Source of the DNA: Amoebidium appalachense
Lineage: Eukaryota; Ichthyosporea
Assembly (NCBI GenBank): GCA_963693365.1
Contig: CAVNZM010000007.1
Coordinates: 6,138,001-6,202,000 of the forward strand
Direction of reading: 5' to 3'
Length of the DNA stretch: 64,000 nt
Shown: positions 1-12,547 of the stretch, in pieces
Position numbering within the stretch: the stretch's first letter is position 1
Layout of the letters: each line of letters begins with the position of its first letter
The notes under the pieces: generated by a model
The model's database searches: none
What the model saw: the letters and a program-made list of their open reading frames with translations, nothing else
Told to the model about the DNA's origin: nothing
Program-made: the position numbers and the translations under genes

Positions 1-134
1 AACTACTCCCAGAAACCAAAAACAAATGTGCAAACAATGTGTAGAAACCATGAAACGTGACTATCGATCCTGACAACCTGTTTGGCCGAATCTGACTACG
101 TGTGCAACTTCTGTATCTGCTTACACTCTCTGAA

Positions 135-166
<32 letters not shown>

Positions 167-905
167 TCTTTCTTCCGTGTGCATGGATGCATTCTTCCTA
201 CATTGGGAGAACGTGGGGTAGGGAATAAGAAGGTGGAAAGGTGGGTGAGGTTGTGTGTGTGCACACGCCTCCCGCTCTCTCCCTCTCTCTCTCTCACTTT
301 GGCGCACACGCGACCGCACACGTGTGTGTGTGTGCGTGTGTGTGTGTATGTGTGTGAAGCGGGGGGAGGGGGGGGGGAGGCTGAGGGTGACGTGTATTCT
401 ACATGGGCACGTACCAGGCGTGACCCGTCCCTCAGGACCTGCACACACAGCTCCATGGTCTCCCGCATGCGGTCGTGTCTGCTCAGCATGCTCTCAAGCG
501 CACGGCCAAGCGCCTGCCCACGGTTCTGCGTGCCCCAACATATACATGTGTAAGCAAAGACAGGTAGGACACACGGGCATCCGGCAAAATGGATCTCTAG
601 AAGATGTAGATGTTGATAAGGGAAAATACAGCCCAGGGATGTCTAGGAGAGTGAGATGTCTACGTTCTGAGATGTAGCACAAGTATTTAGACCCAGCAGA
701 TAATGCCAGTGGAAAGTTGGTGAATTAGTCCATCCGTATAGTTGTATATCAACAGCACGGAACACCAACCAAAAACATGGATGTCCTGACATGATTTTTG
801 TCCAAACATATTCCATCTTAACCACGAATGTACCATTCAGGTGGCAGTGTGGAAACTCAACTACGTAACAGCGCACGGTCGAGGCTCAGGAGGAGATTTT
901 TTTTT

Positions 906-936
<31 letters not shown>

Positions 937-994
937 GGGGGGGAGGAGGGGGCTGGGGGGTGAGAGTTTTTTTTTTTCTTTTTCTTTTTTTTTT

Positions 995-1036
<42 letters not shown>

Positions 1037-1532
1037 ACCTGCTCTGGGTGTGCTCTTGGCTCCTGGGCGGGTGGAGGTGCAGCAGCAGCCTCCTGCCTGC
1101 CATGACAAAAATAAAACACCGTTAGCCATATATGGTAACTATCTACCTTAACTGATTGGGTAATGCTTATCTGCTTCTATTCCTAATGGCACCAGGCGTA
1201 AGTATGCAGTGCTGGCGTAAAACGTGTTTGCGAGCATGCATGCACATTTCCTTCACTATTTCAGCACACCGACATACAGAGTAAAAATTATGCATTTCAC
1301 GACCGGCAACTTAATGCAGATTTTGCGCCGGGCCGGAAGGAAGGGGAAGGGGAAGAAAAAAAGAAAAACAGCAAACAAAACAGCATATGCTGGGGAGCGA
1401 CAGGAAGCACCACCCAACAGGCACACCCGAAAAAAAACCAGGAGAGGGGGGGGGGGGGGGGGGGGGGTGGAGATGGCAAGGTGAGCGATTATGTGTAGGC
1501 CATGGTGGTGCTGGTGCTGGTGCTGGTGCTGA

Positions 1533-1619
<87 letters not shown>

Positions 1620-1913
1620 TGCCCGCGCCCGCGAACGTGCATGTCCCCCTCTCCCTCTGTGTGTGTGTGATGTGTGTGTTTGCGCGATTCTGTACGTGCA
1701 TTGTGTGTGTGCGCGCATTCCAGCGTTCTTTCCAGTAGTGATGGTGGGAAGAACAAGGAGGGAAGAGGGGTGGGGTGGGGAGAGGTAGAATGGGGTATAG
1801 AGTATGACATACACATTCATTATGGACAACGTAATGCAGAGTGCAACCCACACAAAGGGTGCGCATAATATGCAGAACCCCCCCGGGGGGGGGGGGGGAA
1901 GGAGGGAGTGGAA

Positions 1914-1948
<35 letters not shown>

Positions 1949-2645
1949 AGGACCTAGGATAGAGGGGGGCCAGCTGTGCCGCCTGCTGCTGAATGGTAGC
2001 CAGGAGGGTCTCAACGTGGTCTGGCCCGTAGCCCCCTGCACGTGCACCCCCTGCAGCACCCTGCTTGTAGGGGGTTAAACGGGTTAGAGGGGGGCCTCTT
2101 TAAGGGTTTCGGGTTGGGTCAGGCCCGAAGAGTTTTATCTCATGTGATTGGTGTGATGTGTACCTGCTTGACCAGAAAAAATGAATTCGGCCAACAAAAT
2201 TGACCAAAGGAAACACCCTTCAATGCGGTGGGTTTACACGGACAGCAATGGAAGTGGCAGCAACGTGTCGCATAGGCCCCTTTGAACACCTGGTTAGAAG
2301 AAAAATGTGCACAAAGGAAGAAACGTGGGGCAAGTGAAAGCAAACGTTTATGTAGAAGGAAAAAAACGATGGGAACCCGAAAGGGTGTGTGCATGTGTGG
2401 GGTGGGATGGGATGACGGGGTGGGGTGGGATTGCGGGGGGGCAGGGGGGGGGGGGGGGGGGGGGTTATATTGTGTGTGTGCGTGTGGTGTGTCCGGGTGT
2501 GATGAACATCATTGGTGGTAACCGTGTGGAATAGGTGATAAAGCTTCTGTACAAAAGCGAACCGTATAGATGATGCGCATATGGCCGACAACAGACCAAA
2601 CCCTTCCCCTTCCCCCCCCCTCCCCCCCCCCCCCCCCCCGGCCCC

Positions 2646-2692
<47 letters not shown>

Positions 2693-5340
2693 ACACACAC
2701 AGACACAACACCCCCACACCCACCACCCACACCCACACCCACACACACCACAACCCCCCCCCCCCACCCCCCCCCCCCTTCCCCCCCCCCCCCCACACAC
2801 ACCAACAACACCACTCACCGCCTGTGGTTCAGCCGCAACACCCTGCGCCTGTGCCTGTCCCTGCACCTGCACATCTCCACCCCCCTGCACCCCGACGTGG
2901 GGCTCTACCACCACTTCCGCCACCACATGTGCCGCAGGTCCCTCCCCCTGCCTCTGCTCTGCCTGTGTCTGTTGCTCGGGTGGTGGGGGTGCACCCTGTG
3001 CCTGTGCCTGTGCCTGTGGTTGCTGCTGCTGTGCGCTTTGTGTCTCTGCCGGTGCTTGCTGGGAGACAGACCCCCCCGGGGGGGGTTCCATAATCCACTG
3101 GTTGCCGTCAAAGTGCATACGCATGCTCGTGGATTGGCCCCCACTCTGTGTGTGTGTGTGCATGCAGGCATGTCAGCTTGTCAGCTTGCACAGATACAAT
3201 AACAGTGACAGGGATAACAAACCCTGCCCTCCTCTCCCCGCCTTCCCTCTAATCCCCTTCCCCATCACCCCGTCCCCCCCTCCCCCCTCCCCCCCCCCCC
3301 CCCCCCCCCAACACCCACACACACACATGCGTGCCATGTCAGGATGCACATGTCATAATAGTGACGGTCATAACCCTTGCAATACACACGCACACATGAG
3401 GGGTGGAAGTGCTGCGTGAATATGCTTGCCGGTCAGGAAAACGGCTGTTCATCATTGAGGTAACGATGCGTAAAAAAAAAGCAAAACACTACCGGCCGGG
3501 ACTCATTTGGGAATTAGGAGTGAGCTGCCTACACACATCTTTTTTTCCCCCCTCCACGGGAGGAAGGGGGGAAGGGAAGGGAGGTGGATTTTTTACCCCG
3601 ACAGTCTGGATGTCAGCAGCAATCGGCATACCGCCACCCAGTCCAAGGGAACCAATCAGATTGCCCACAAGGCCCTGGATCTGCAAACCAACCAATCAAA
3701 TGCTCTCTTCGTGTGCATACTGTTTTCCCCCACGAACCAAGAAAAAAAACACGCCCCCTTGATAGACACACCCTAAAGCCTTGCCACTCGTAAATCCGTC
3801 CATTGCTCCCCCCCCCCCCCCCTTCCCCCCTCTTCCACCCCCTTGGGGCTCCCTCTTCTCCAGACACAAAGACCAACACACAAACACAGACACAAAACAT
3901 AGTGTGTGTGTACGTGTGTGTGAAATCTGGTGTTCAAGAGGAGTAAGAAAGAGGGGGAAAGCAGGGCACACTGCCCAGTCTCCGTACACACACTCCCCAC
4001 CTCCCCCCCCTTCATACACCCACAGACACATAATCAACACAAAACACCCCCCCCCCCCCCCTCCCCGCCCCACCTTACCCCCAGACCCACCCACCGATCC
4101 ACCCGTGATCCACTCACCCCCCCACACACACACCCACACAAAAACAACACCATGAACACACCCCTCACCTGCGCAGGGCTGGGGCCACCTGCACCCCCGG
4201 GGTTTGAAATCTCGATGTATGAAGCCATGGGCACCACGGTGTAGCGCCCACGCCGCCTGCCCGGGTCTGGGCCTGCCCCGGGGGGTGGGCCTGCCTGCGG
4301 CTGTGCACCCTCCTGCTGCCTCTGCTGATTGTCTTGCACCGCCTCTGAATACACACACGGGGGGGTTTAGAATGACGTACACACACACTTGGGGGGGGCT
4401 TGGAATGAAGTACACACATGGGGGGTTTGGAATGTGCTGAAGATAAAGAGTGCAAAAGACACACACAGGAGCGGTTTAGAATGCTTAATAGAGCGCAAAG
4501 AACACACACGTGCCGGGTTTAGAATGTGCGACAGAATACCAAGCACAGACATATGGGGGGGTTGTCGGTGTTCTTGATGCCTCTGCTAAGAAACAACCTA
4601 ATACACATTAAATGATGAATTGCGCTGACAGTGGGTGTGTTCACGGGTCAATGTGATGAGGACCGGGCAGGGGGGTTGGAAGGGTTGAGTTGGTGGGTTG
4701 GTGGGTGTGGTGGGGTGGGGCGAGATTGGATGGGGTGAAGTTAAAAAGGAGAAGGGGGGAGGGGTGGAGGGGGGGGGGGGGGAAGGGGGGCGGGGTAGAG
4801 GGGGGGGGAGAGAAGTCGTTTTGCCTGTATTAGCTGTTGCATATCAGGAGGCCATTTCTTCCAAGCAGAAAAGTACCTACTCAAAAAAACATGGATGGGA
4901 AGGACAGGCAAGGGGGAGTAAGAGGACCATGCAAATATATTTGCTTGTGTCTAGAAGGGCGTTGCGAACGTGTCGCAAGAGCAACATCAATCTAGCAGGG
5001 AAGGCATGAGGGTTCGAAGGCCCGGAGGCGGCGGGGGGGGGGGGGGGGGGGGAGGGGTACATACGCTGTGCAGTGCCTGGAGCCATCCTCTCGACCATGT
5101 GCAGCACAAACCCCTCGGCCAGACCTGTGTGCCCGTGCCAACATAGTTAGAGAACCTATCGGCTTCTCTCTCTCTCTTTCTCCCCCCCCCCCCCCCCCCC
5201 CCCCCTTTTCCCCCCTCCCTCCCCCTCCCCCTCCCCCCTCCCCTCCCCTCCCCCTCCCCTCCCCCCCCCTCCCTCCCTCCCTCCCTCTCTCTTGCTCTCT
5301 TTCTCCCCCCCCCCCCCCCCCCCCCCCCCCTCCCCTTCCC

Positions 5341-5392
<52 letters not shown>

Positions 5393-6246
5393 GCACGCTT
5401 TTCCCATTATTTTTGCAGCCTTCATCAGCCTCTGCTTTAGTGTCCTGCCCACCAAGTCACAGGCAGGAGCCGCAAAAGCAGCAGACAAAAACGGAGGGGC
5501 CCCACGAGCAGAGAAGAGAAGGGAGAAAGAAGAGCACGGGGAGGGGTGGGGGGGGGGGGGGGGGGGGGTGATTCAGTGAGATGGTGAGGGAAAGCAAGGC
5601 AGAGGGAAGGCACCCACCGACTCCTCCCATAGCTTGGTCGTCTTTCAAGACACGTCCTTGGTAGATCAGGCGTTGACGGATGAGTGGCACTTGCTGGAAA
5701 AGAAAGCGTATGAGAAACTTCCGTGATGCATATATTTGAAAAGCTACCATGTTTCTAAACGGGACTTCGGATACGAAACTGGATCTTGGACCCGAGGTCT
5801 TGTCCCAGGTAGCTACACATGCAATCCAAAACAACCATAAAGCTTAACGGGTATGCTGGAAAAGGGGGTGCCAAGAGGAAAACTTACCGTTTCGGTCTCC
5901 AGTTTTTCTTTGAGCTGCTTGACGGTCGTCTGCGGGGAGAGGATCATTTAGTTGGTGAAGTCAAGCCTCCTCGACTACTATTAGATCTGCCTCCTCCCCC
6001 CCCAAATGCACATGCACACACATCTCCACACAAAAACCGCCGTTCTTGTTCAATACACAAAAGCTCAAAACCGACACACACACACTAAAATGGGTCCAAA
6101 AAACACAATTAAAACCCCAAAAATCCCTTGAATGTGGTGCAACGAAAAAAAGGCAAGCTAGAAAGGGAGAAACCAACCTCAGGGGCCACCGTCACACGCA
6201 GCTCGGCGTGCGCCAGCCGCCGCACAATAATCTCAAACTCCGCCAT
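1..6246 (-). CDS. BAG6: BAG6/Scythe-like ubiquitin-like domain protein (3' end off the left edge)
   Basis: I assembled ten exons on the minus strand: 6246-6178, 5929-5888, 5693-5618, 5124-5065, 4344-4169, 3680-3597, 3145-2819, 2060-1954, 1096-1039 and 525-415. All have GT-AG borders and the reading phases agree through all ten (1110 nt, 370 codons). Residues 1 to about 80 form an N-terminal ubiquitin-like domain. The stretch RQRLIYQGRVLKDDQ and the following VLHMVERMAPG closely match the ubiquitin-like domain of animal BAG6. Next comes a Pro/Gln/Gly/Ala-rich linker typical of BAG6 (exons 5 to 9), then helical segments such as HVETLLATIQQQAAQLAPL and ALGRALESMLSRHDRMRE. In animals BAG6 is a chaperone that holds hydrophobic, mislocalised or tail-anchored proteins for insertion or degradation. 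The C-terminal BAG-like part lies outside the window. Another ubiquitin-like protein such as ubiquilin is less likely because of the QRLIYQGRVL and VERMAP match. Exons 8 and 9 are the least certain. Confidence 0.8.
135..175 (+). repeat. Poly(G) run
   Basis: Forty-one uninterrupted G, downstream of the last visible BAG6-like exon. Confidence 0.95.
899..1035 (+). repeat. Two poly(T)-poly(G) compound runs
   Basis: T then G at 899-943, and T/C-rich then G at 967-1035. Seen from the minus strand, both are C runs followed by A runs. They begin a few bases after the exon 9 donor of the BAG6-like gene. Confidence 0.95.
1535..1616 (+). repeat. (GT)n microsatellite
   Basis: About 40 perfect GT units in BAG6-like intron 8, preceded by CTGGTG triplet repeats. 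Confidence 0.97.
1790..1900 (-). repeat. Poly(C)-tailed interspersed repeat, truncated copy A7 (inverted)
   Basis: On minus: TTCTGCATATTATGCGCAC, GCACTCTGCATTACGTTGTC, GTCATACTCTATACCCC, then C/T-rich DNA. Confidence 0.65.
4351..4560. repeat. Degenerate minisatellite in BAG6 intron 4
   Basis: Five or so imperfect copies, spaced about 35-60 bp, share the core ACACACA followed by a short G run and GTTTAGAATG. They lie directly upstream (in the sense of transcription) of the exon 5 acceptor. Confidence 0.6.
5342..5390 (+). repeat. Poly(C) run
   Basis: Forty-nine uninterrupted C, the end of a C/T-rich block starting at about 5180 within BAG6-like intron 3. Confidence 0.95.
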
Positions 6247-7501
6247 GCTCTCTTTGGGCCTCCCCTTCAAAGGTGAGCGTTATCTTATCCTTTCCTTTTC
6301 CTTGAGTTGCTTGTATGCTGCTCACTCCAGGGCACTGCTTGATCAAAAGCTTCACACCGGTTACAAACCACTTTTTGCTCGCTCCCCTTGTCTATCTCAC
6401 CGCAACTAAAGTTTACATCGACGTTTAGAAGACCCATGAAAAAAACACCCCAATAATATCGAGCGTTTTCTGAATTGAGTTCTCGCCAATCAATCCAAAT
6501 TAGACCCAACGTCTCTCCTTTATAATTTTTCGTTCTGACACACTGCGTGAAGTGACAGACGTCTCTCCACCGCACACACCATTGTCAAATCACGAACTTG
6601 CAATCGTGACGTCATCACTCATACAGAGCAGGGCTGGGGTAGATGGATATTTCCAAAAAAAATGCAATATCTGTTAGAGGGGTCTGTAACCAAATATTTC
6701 AGAATTAAAAGGGGTTTATACTATCCCCAATTGTGGTATTTCATGTATCAATCTCTATTTCAGCCGGTAGTTGGTTCAGGGACTTTTGGCGCCAAAATTC
6801 ATGTCACTCGGACGTCAGAGCAAGACTCGTCAGAACAGGCTCAGTTTACCTTGATACAAAGCAGTCAGTAAGGCTGAAAAAAACACAGGCATTCCATTTG
6901 GTGGCGCTTGCTGTGTACGTGAAATGTTCTTATACACCCGTTAATAAATGCCTAAAGACTAGGTAACAGCCTTCTTCTGGTGTCCCTGTGCCATCATCAT
7001 CGTCACCACTCTTTCTGATCTAGACCCATCCTGTATTTCCAGACACATAGCTCTTCTCCCCCCTCTAGACCTAGATCTCTCCTACGAGGGAAAATACTAA
7101 AAGAAAACAAAAAAATAGCTAACCAGGTCTGGTGGACGATAGCAGTAGTAGTTAAGCCGTAGAGGGAGCACAACAAACCACAGGAATGCACCGGAATGTT
7201 CCCTGCACCAGGATCAAACTTGCACAACCCCACAGGTGTACATGGCCATCTACTTGGTGTTTAGTGCCGACTTTCCCCTAATTATTTGCACCAGCAACAA
7301 CAAGGTGCTGACGCTGAGTCTGTTGCGAAGTCCCGCACCCACTGCAGCACAGAATGGCTGCAAAGGAACTGATAGCCGGAGGTGGGTGCAATAGTGAGTG
7401 ATTAAGAAAGTGGGACTGTTCCCGGTGCATGGGTTTTGAGGGGAAGGTCGGCGGGCGGGTGGACGGTTTTTTTTTTTTTTTGTGTGTGTGGGGTGGCACG
7501 G

Positions 7502-7546
<45 letters not shown>

Positions 7547-8090
7547 GGGGGGAAGCAAGAAAAACCTTTCCCCCTAGTCCGGGGGTGAGGGGAGGGGGGA
7601 GAGGGGGTAGGAGGGTTGGGTTGGGTTGGGAATCATATATTTTAAAGCCAAGTCCCTTCGCCCTTAAAGCTGTAAGGGGAATCTCAAACTATCACAATCT
7701 GACCCCCCCCCCCCCCCCCCCTATCAAGCCCCCCCCCCCCCCCCCCCCCCCCCCTCCCCCCCCCTTCTCCCCCCTCCCCTCCCCTGTTCCACCATGTGAA
7801 CGTTTTTGTTGCCTATTGAGGGCTCGGCTTTTTCCCACCCAGTCTCTCTCCCTCCCCCCCCACCCCCCCCCCCCCCATCTCCTTCCCTAACCCCCTCCCC
7901 CCCTCCCCCCCCCCCCCCCCCCTCCCTCTTTCAATCACAACCACAGCATCACACATCACAGACAACCAGCCACCCACTCAATCACCCATTGGATTTAATT
8001 CTCTCCCCTTACCTATAATAAAATCATGCACATTCTATTTACTTTAAGCACTGCAACGATGATTCACATCCCACTTTGTAAACGTCTCTT

Positions 8091-8122
<32 letters not shown>

Positions 8123-8322
8123 TCCCCCCCCCCAGCGGCCACCCACCCCTCTACCCATGATGGTTACTCTTTAAGTTGCCCCCCCCCCCCCCCCAAAAAA
8201 AAACCCCCCTTTCTTTTTCTTTTTCGCTTAATTTGCATGTTGCGTTATCTGTCGTGAAGACGTACTTGGCGCTCGGTAACGCATGCTACCCCCCTGTTTC
8301 CCCCTGTCTCCCCCCCCCCCCT

Positions 8323-8356
<34 letters not shown>

Positions 8357-8651
8357 GGGGTGCTCTCTCTCCACCTATTTTTTATTTTGTGGTGTTTTGT
8401 TCCTCGGGGAGGGGGGGGGGGGGGGGAGGGGGGCTTAGGGGTCCCTCATGGGAACTACCGTCTCCCACTAAGCACCGACTATACCCCAGCTAGGGTGCTA
8501 GTGGTGCAATCAGCTGAGTTAACACACTTTTTCCCTAGTCCTAACTGCCAGTACACACCTAGCCCAGGGTTTTGCCCCGCGCCTCCTTCACCTACGTGTG
8601 ATTTTTTTAACTTTAACTTTTAACTTTAAGGTTAACACATTATTCCTGCAG
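6247..8651. other. Divergent intergenic region, BAG6-like gene / SLC25 carrier
   Basis: The two flanking genes point away from each other, so both promoters and the missing first exon of the carrier should lie here. I found no convincing exon: the carrier needs about 20 more N-terminal residues and an exon ending in phase 1. The right half is filled with poly(G) (7505-7545), poly(C) (for example 7720-7754 and 8090-8119) and a C-A compound run near 8180-8205. No TATA box or core promoter element could be assigned with confidence. Confidence 0.5.
7505..7545 (+). repeat. Poly(G) run
   Basis: Forty-one uninterrupted G in the BAG6/SLC25 intergenic region, preceded by a T run and GTGTG. Confidence 0.95.
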
Positions 8652-9478
8652 GGCTAGGGGGAGCAGCCGGGGTTGCCGCCGGGCACCCATTAGACACAGT
8701 CCGAATAAGGCTACAGACAATGGACCTAGCACAGATGAACAGGGCGGGATCTTTAAGGAGCGGAACCATAGGGTGTTTGGTGGATACTTTAAGGCAGGAA
8801 GGAGTGAGGGGTATCTACAGGGGGTTAACTCCACCTGTTACTGCGGCGGCGGTACAAAACTCAATTTTGTTTCATTCCTACGCCAAAACGGATAGGTTTT
8901 TGGTTGAGAGCGGGTTTGCGGGCGGCGAAAATCCGCTTTTGAGGATTTATGTTTCGGGCTGCGCGGGCGGGGTTACGTGTTCTGTGGTTACTTCCCCTAT
9001 GGAATTAATCAAGTGTAGACTGCAAATCGAACGGGCTCCACCGAGCACTTCAGCGGTAAAACGGTGTGTGTCGCAGGTGGTCAAATCGGGCGGGTTGCGT
9101 GGACTGTACAAGGGATACAGTCTGACGTTTGCGAGAGATGTCCCTTCGTACGGTATTTTCTACCTCGTTTACGAATTGGGAAAGGGGTTTCTCGGAGACA
9201 ATGCCGCTGGACAACTCATCTCCGGTGGGTTGGCTGGTGTGTGTTCGTGGACGTCCATATACCCTATTGACGTGTTAAAAACACGCACTCAAACAGCGGC
9301 GCTTGAAGGGAATAAACCGGATGGGATTGTTGTTGCCGTGAGATTTGCACGGGAGGTGGTGAGGAGGGAGGGGTGGTCGTGTCTTACGCGAGGGTTGGGT
9401 GCGACTGTTTTCAGGGCGTTCCCTGTGAATGCGGTTACTTTTTTTGTGTATGAAGCTGGAATGAAGATGTTTTCGTGA
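8652..9478 (+). CDS. Mitochondrial carrier family protein (SLC25, acylcarnitine / basic amino acid group); 5' exon missing
   Basis: This is the last exon, 827 nt, opening after a CCTGCAG acceptor and ending in TGA. It encodes 274 residues, against about 300 in complete carriers, so only the first half-helix is missing. The three carrier repeats are clear: signature PLDTVRIRLQ near the start, PMELIKCRLQ in the middle and PIDVLKTRTQ in the last third. Each is followed by the usual EG/GG-xxGLYKGY-type matrix element (EGVRGIYRGL, SGGLRGLYKGY, EGWSCLTRGL). These define a six-helix inner-membrane transporter. The wording of the signatures and short loops resembles the SLC25A15/A20/A29/A45/A47/A48 branch, which moves ornithine, basic amino acids or acylcarnitines; I cannot name the substrate. 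The next in-frame ATG inside the exon (8720) would lose the first signature, so it is not the start. Upstream exon 1 was not found. Confidence 0.92.
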
Positions 9479-10069
9479 GTTCTTGTGGGGATTTTAGGGA
9501 TGTGTGGGAAGGACAGATGGATTGGTGATGGTGGGTTGGGGGGGGGGGGGGGGGGGGGAGGGGGGAGAAGGGGGGGGAGGGGGAGGGGGGGGGGGGGAGG
9601 GGGGTGTACCGGGAGGGGTGTGTGGGGGTGTGGGGTGCCTGTGGGTGGGCGGTTGGGTGTTGGGTGTGTGTGGGTGTGTGTGTGTGTGCCTGATTGCCTG
9701 GTGCTGAAATAATTGGTTGGTTGGCATGTGTTGTGAAAAGTTATGAAATGCACGTAATTTCTAACTATGTCCTTAATTTGAAAAAGCTCTGTGATGTAGT
9801 GAGCTTTAAGCCCTTTTTTGGTAATGTAAGAACGTCGGCCATAAAATAGATTAAAAAAGAGATCTTCTTAGAAGTACTTTGACGCTTGTGTACAGGGCAT
9901 ATTGCCACCCTGTGAAATGGTTTGCATAAAGGCATGGATGTCTATGTTGAATCAAATTATGTTGTCATTTGATGTACGCCTTCAAGGTTCACCCAGACGC
10001 GCTGTCATTTCAATAGTAAAAAGAATCGACCCACACAATGAGGCAAGTGTACAAGTGGTACTGTTTTCT

Positions 10070-10081
10070 CTTTCTTCCCCC

Positions 10082-10112
<31 letters not shown>

Positions 10113-10178
10113 AAAAAAAAATAGGATAGAAAGAAAAGAAAGAAAGAAGAAAGAAAGGAACGGCCGTATTGATGTTTT

Positions 10179-10252
<74 letters not shown>

Positions 10253-10321
10253 AAAAAAAAAAAAAAGGAAAGAAAGAAAAGAAAGAAAGAAGAAAGAAAG
10301 GAACGGCCGTATTGATGTTTT

Positions 10322-10356
<35 letters not shown>

Positions 10357-10500
10357 AGAAAGACGCTTTGGTACTGTTCTCTCCTCCTTCCCCCTCTCCC
10401 CTCAAAAAAAAGCGACCCGTACTACTCTTTCTCTCTCTGTTCACCCTGCCCCCCTCCTACCCGCAAAGGCGACTGCATATGTGGTAAAAGTTTCTCTGTC

Positions 10501-10533
<33 letters not shown>

Positions 10534-10707
10534 AAAAAAAAAAAAAAAGAAAAGAAAAAAAAACGCTTTGGTACTGTTCTCTCCTCATTCCCAATCTCCC
10601 CTCCAAAAAAAGCGACCGTGGTAATACTCTTTCTCTCTCTGTTCACCCTGCCCCCCTCCCGCCCGCAAAGGCGACTGTATATGTGGTAAAAGTTTTCTGT
10701 CTCTCTC

Positions 10708-10744
<37 letters not shown>

Positions 10745-10803
10745 ATCCGGCCTTCCCCCGCCCCCTCAATCCCCGGCGCAAAGGCGACTGTGGTACTATA
10801 TCA

Positions 10804-10840
<37 letters not shown>

Positions 10841-10872
10841 ACGCCGTGGTACTGTTCCCCCAACAATTAAAT

Positions 10873-10904
<32 letters not shown>

Positions 10905-10980
10905 TTTCCCCCTCTTCCTCGACCCCAAGAAAGGCAACTAGTGTCACGGTACTGTTCCCCCCCCCCCCCCCCTCTTCCAA
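10070..10980 (+). repeat. Tandem array of poly(C)/poly(A) units
   Basis: Units of roughly 100-200 bp alternate unique phrases with long C runs, several followed by A runs. The phrase GAACGGCCGTATTGATG followed by TTTTCTG and poly(C) occurs at about 10159 and 10302. The phrase CGCTTTGGTACTGTTCTCTC occurs at about 10365 and 10563. AAAGGCGACTG with TATGTGGTAAAAG occurs at about 10465 and 10667. The C run at 10182-10242 (61 nt) with A at 10243-10266 is the longest homopolymer pair in the window. Confidence 0.85.
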
Positions 10981-11394
10981 AAAAGAAAAACAGCGACTAT
11001 CTGATAGTACTGTTTCCTCCTTTCTCCTTCCATGCAGCCCCCCTAGTCAACAAAAGTATCTGAACAAGCCACCCCTTATCACGTGTGTGAAGCGGAGCAG
11101 TAGTCGATCGAGTGGGTGTCAGGTTCAGAAATGAGCTCTACTACTATTATTTCATGTGAAGGGCTGTGCCTAGGCCAAGGGCCCACATGTGCACGTGCAC
11201 ACGTGTCTAGGGCCAGTGGGCACACGTTGTCTCTGTAAAATCATAAGGTAGCTGGAATCATGGAAATTCAATTGCGGCGATGGCTCTCCGGCCGGGACTC
11301 ATGAAAAACAGGGTTACATCGAGAGCGAAAAGGTACACCAATTATGCACTAGAGCTATATTTTTGGATAATAATTATGTAAATAGTGTTTTCTC

Positions 11395-11567
11395 AAAGCG
11401 TTTGGTACAGAAAAATTATAACTCAATTGGTTCAGCGCCAGTGACCAAAAAACCAACTACACGAAAATCCGGTACGTTTTTGATAGTACCGTAAATTATA
11501 GAGATTGCGTATTATAAAAACTTTTGACTCGATTAAGTTATAAAAAATTCTGTACCAAACGTTTTAT
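11395..11567. repeat. Imperfect inverted repeat, about 36-bp arms
   Basis: The arm at 11395-11430 begins AAAGCGTTTGGTACAG. The arm at about 11526-11567 carries CTGTACCAAACGTTTT, its reverse complement with a few mismatches and one small gap. The loop is about 95 bp and AT-rich. Confidence 0.6.
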
Positions 11568-12547
11568 GTTCATACCATATACATCTCATTTCCATGTTCA
11601 AACACGCTCTAGCGTTTATTGTGTGTGCCTTTTTGTCTTTTATATTCTTGCTTATAGGTCACGCGCGGGTTATACAAAACGTTTGCGTTACCTTTTTGCC
11701 CTCCTCTACGGCCGTGGGCCCGTAGCTAGCGTGAGCCAGGTGAGCCACATGTGGCTTTCATAGTGGCGTTACAACTTACAATCCTGGCGGGAAAACACTC
11801 GGCATTCGAGCTCATTGAAATTTGTTGCAGCTATTATAGTTTTTTTGCGGACATATTGAAAGAAATTTCATATTTCAGCAAATTTATATCCAGCCATATC
11901 CGGTGCATCCAGTGCAGGATATTCGGGCCAACATAACACATATTTATGTTAAATCTGATACTATGTTCCTATGGTGTTAACAATTTATATAATCTTCCGT
12001 ATTCTTATAATTGCCCTACTAATATAAAGCTATGTGCATGCAATCAATAGATCCGTTTTGCACGAACTTCGCCCTTTCCTCCTTTCAACAAACTACAGAA
12101 TGCACGGAACTTGTGTCGCTTGTGTATACTACGCACATAAATGGAAATGGAGTCATACATAACGAGTTCGGAAAACGGTTAATTAACTTCTAGCGTCACA
12201 GATATATCTTTCGGTTCTGTATACCGGCCTTTCGCATATGTAACACCCCATAATTCTCTAGGTAGACATGCTATCATACTCACTACCCGGGACAACGATT
12301 TGTGATGGGCCGTCACCACCAAAAATCACACGTATAAACTCTCACACAAACACAAACTTTCAGGACCTTCAAATAGGTGCAGTATATTGCAGAGATCTTT
12401 GTACATGTTCGAAAAAGAATGGGTAAGAAAAGGAATACATGCCGCACCAGCAAGACGGCGCACGGCACAGTCAGGTAGCAATACGTCAACAAGAGTGGTT
12501 CAATTGATGAAAAGCACCGCGCGAAGATCAACAGCCATAATATATAT

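Larger units (their letters stand above)
9479..12547. other. Repeat-rich intergenic region
   Basis: No gene is recognisable. From 9537 to 9610 the DNA is G-rich. From 10070 to 10980 there is a long homopolymer array (listed separately). From 11000 to 12300 it is AT-rich unique DNA containing an imperfect inverted repeat. Both neighbouring genes end facing this stretch (carrier plus, KLHDC10 minus), so it is a convergent intergenic region. Confidence 0.6.

Noticed and set aside
5068-5571. Long proline-rich and glycine-rich frames in C/G-run regions
   Set aside because: They consist of poly(C)/poly(G) translated as Pro or Gly, and true BAG6-like exons with agreeing phases flank them.
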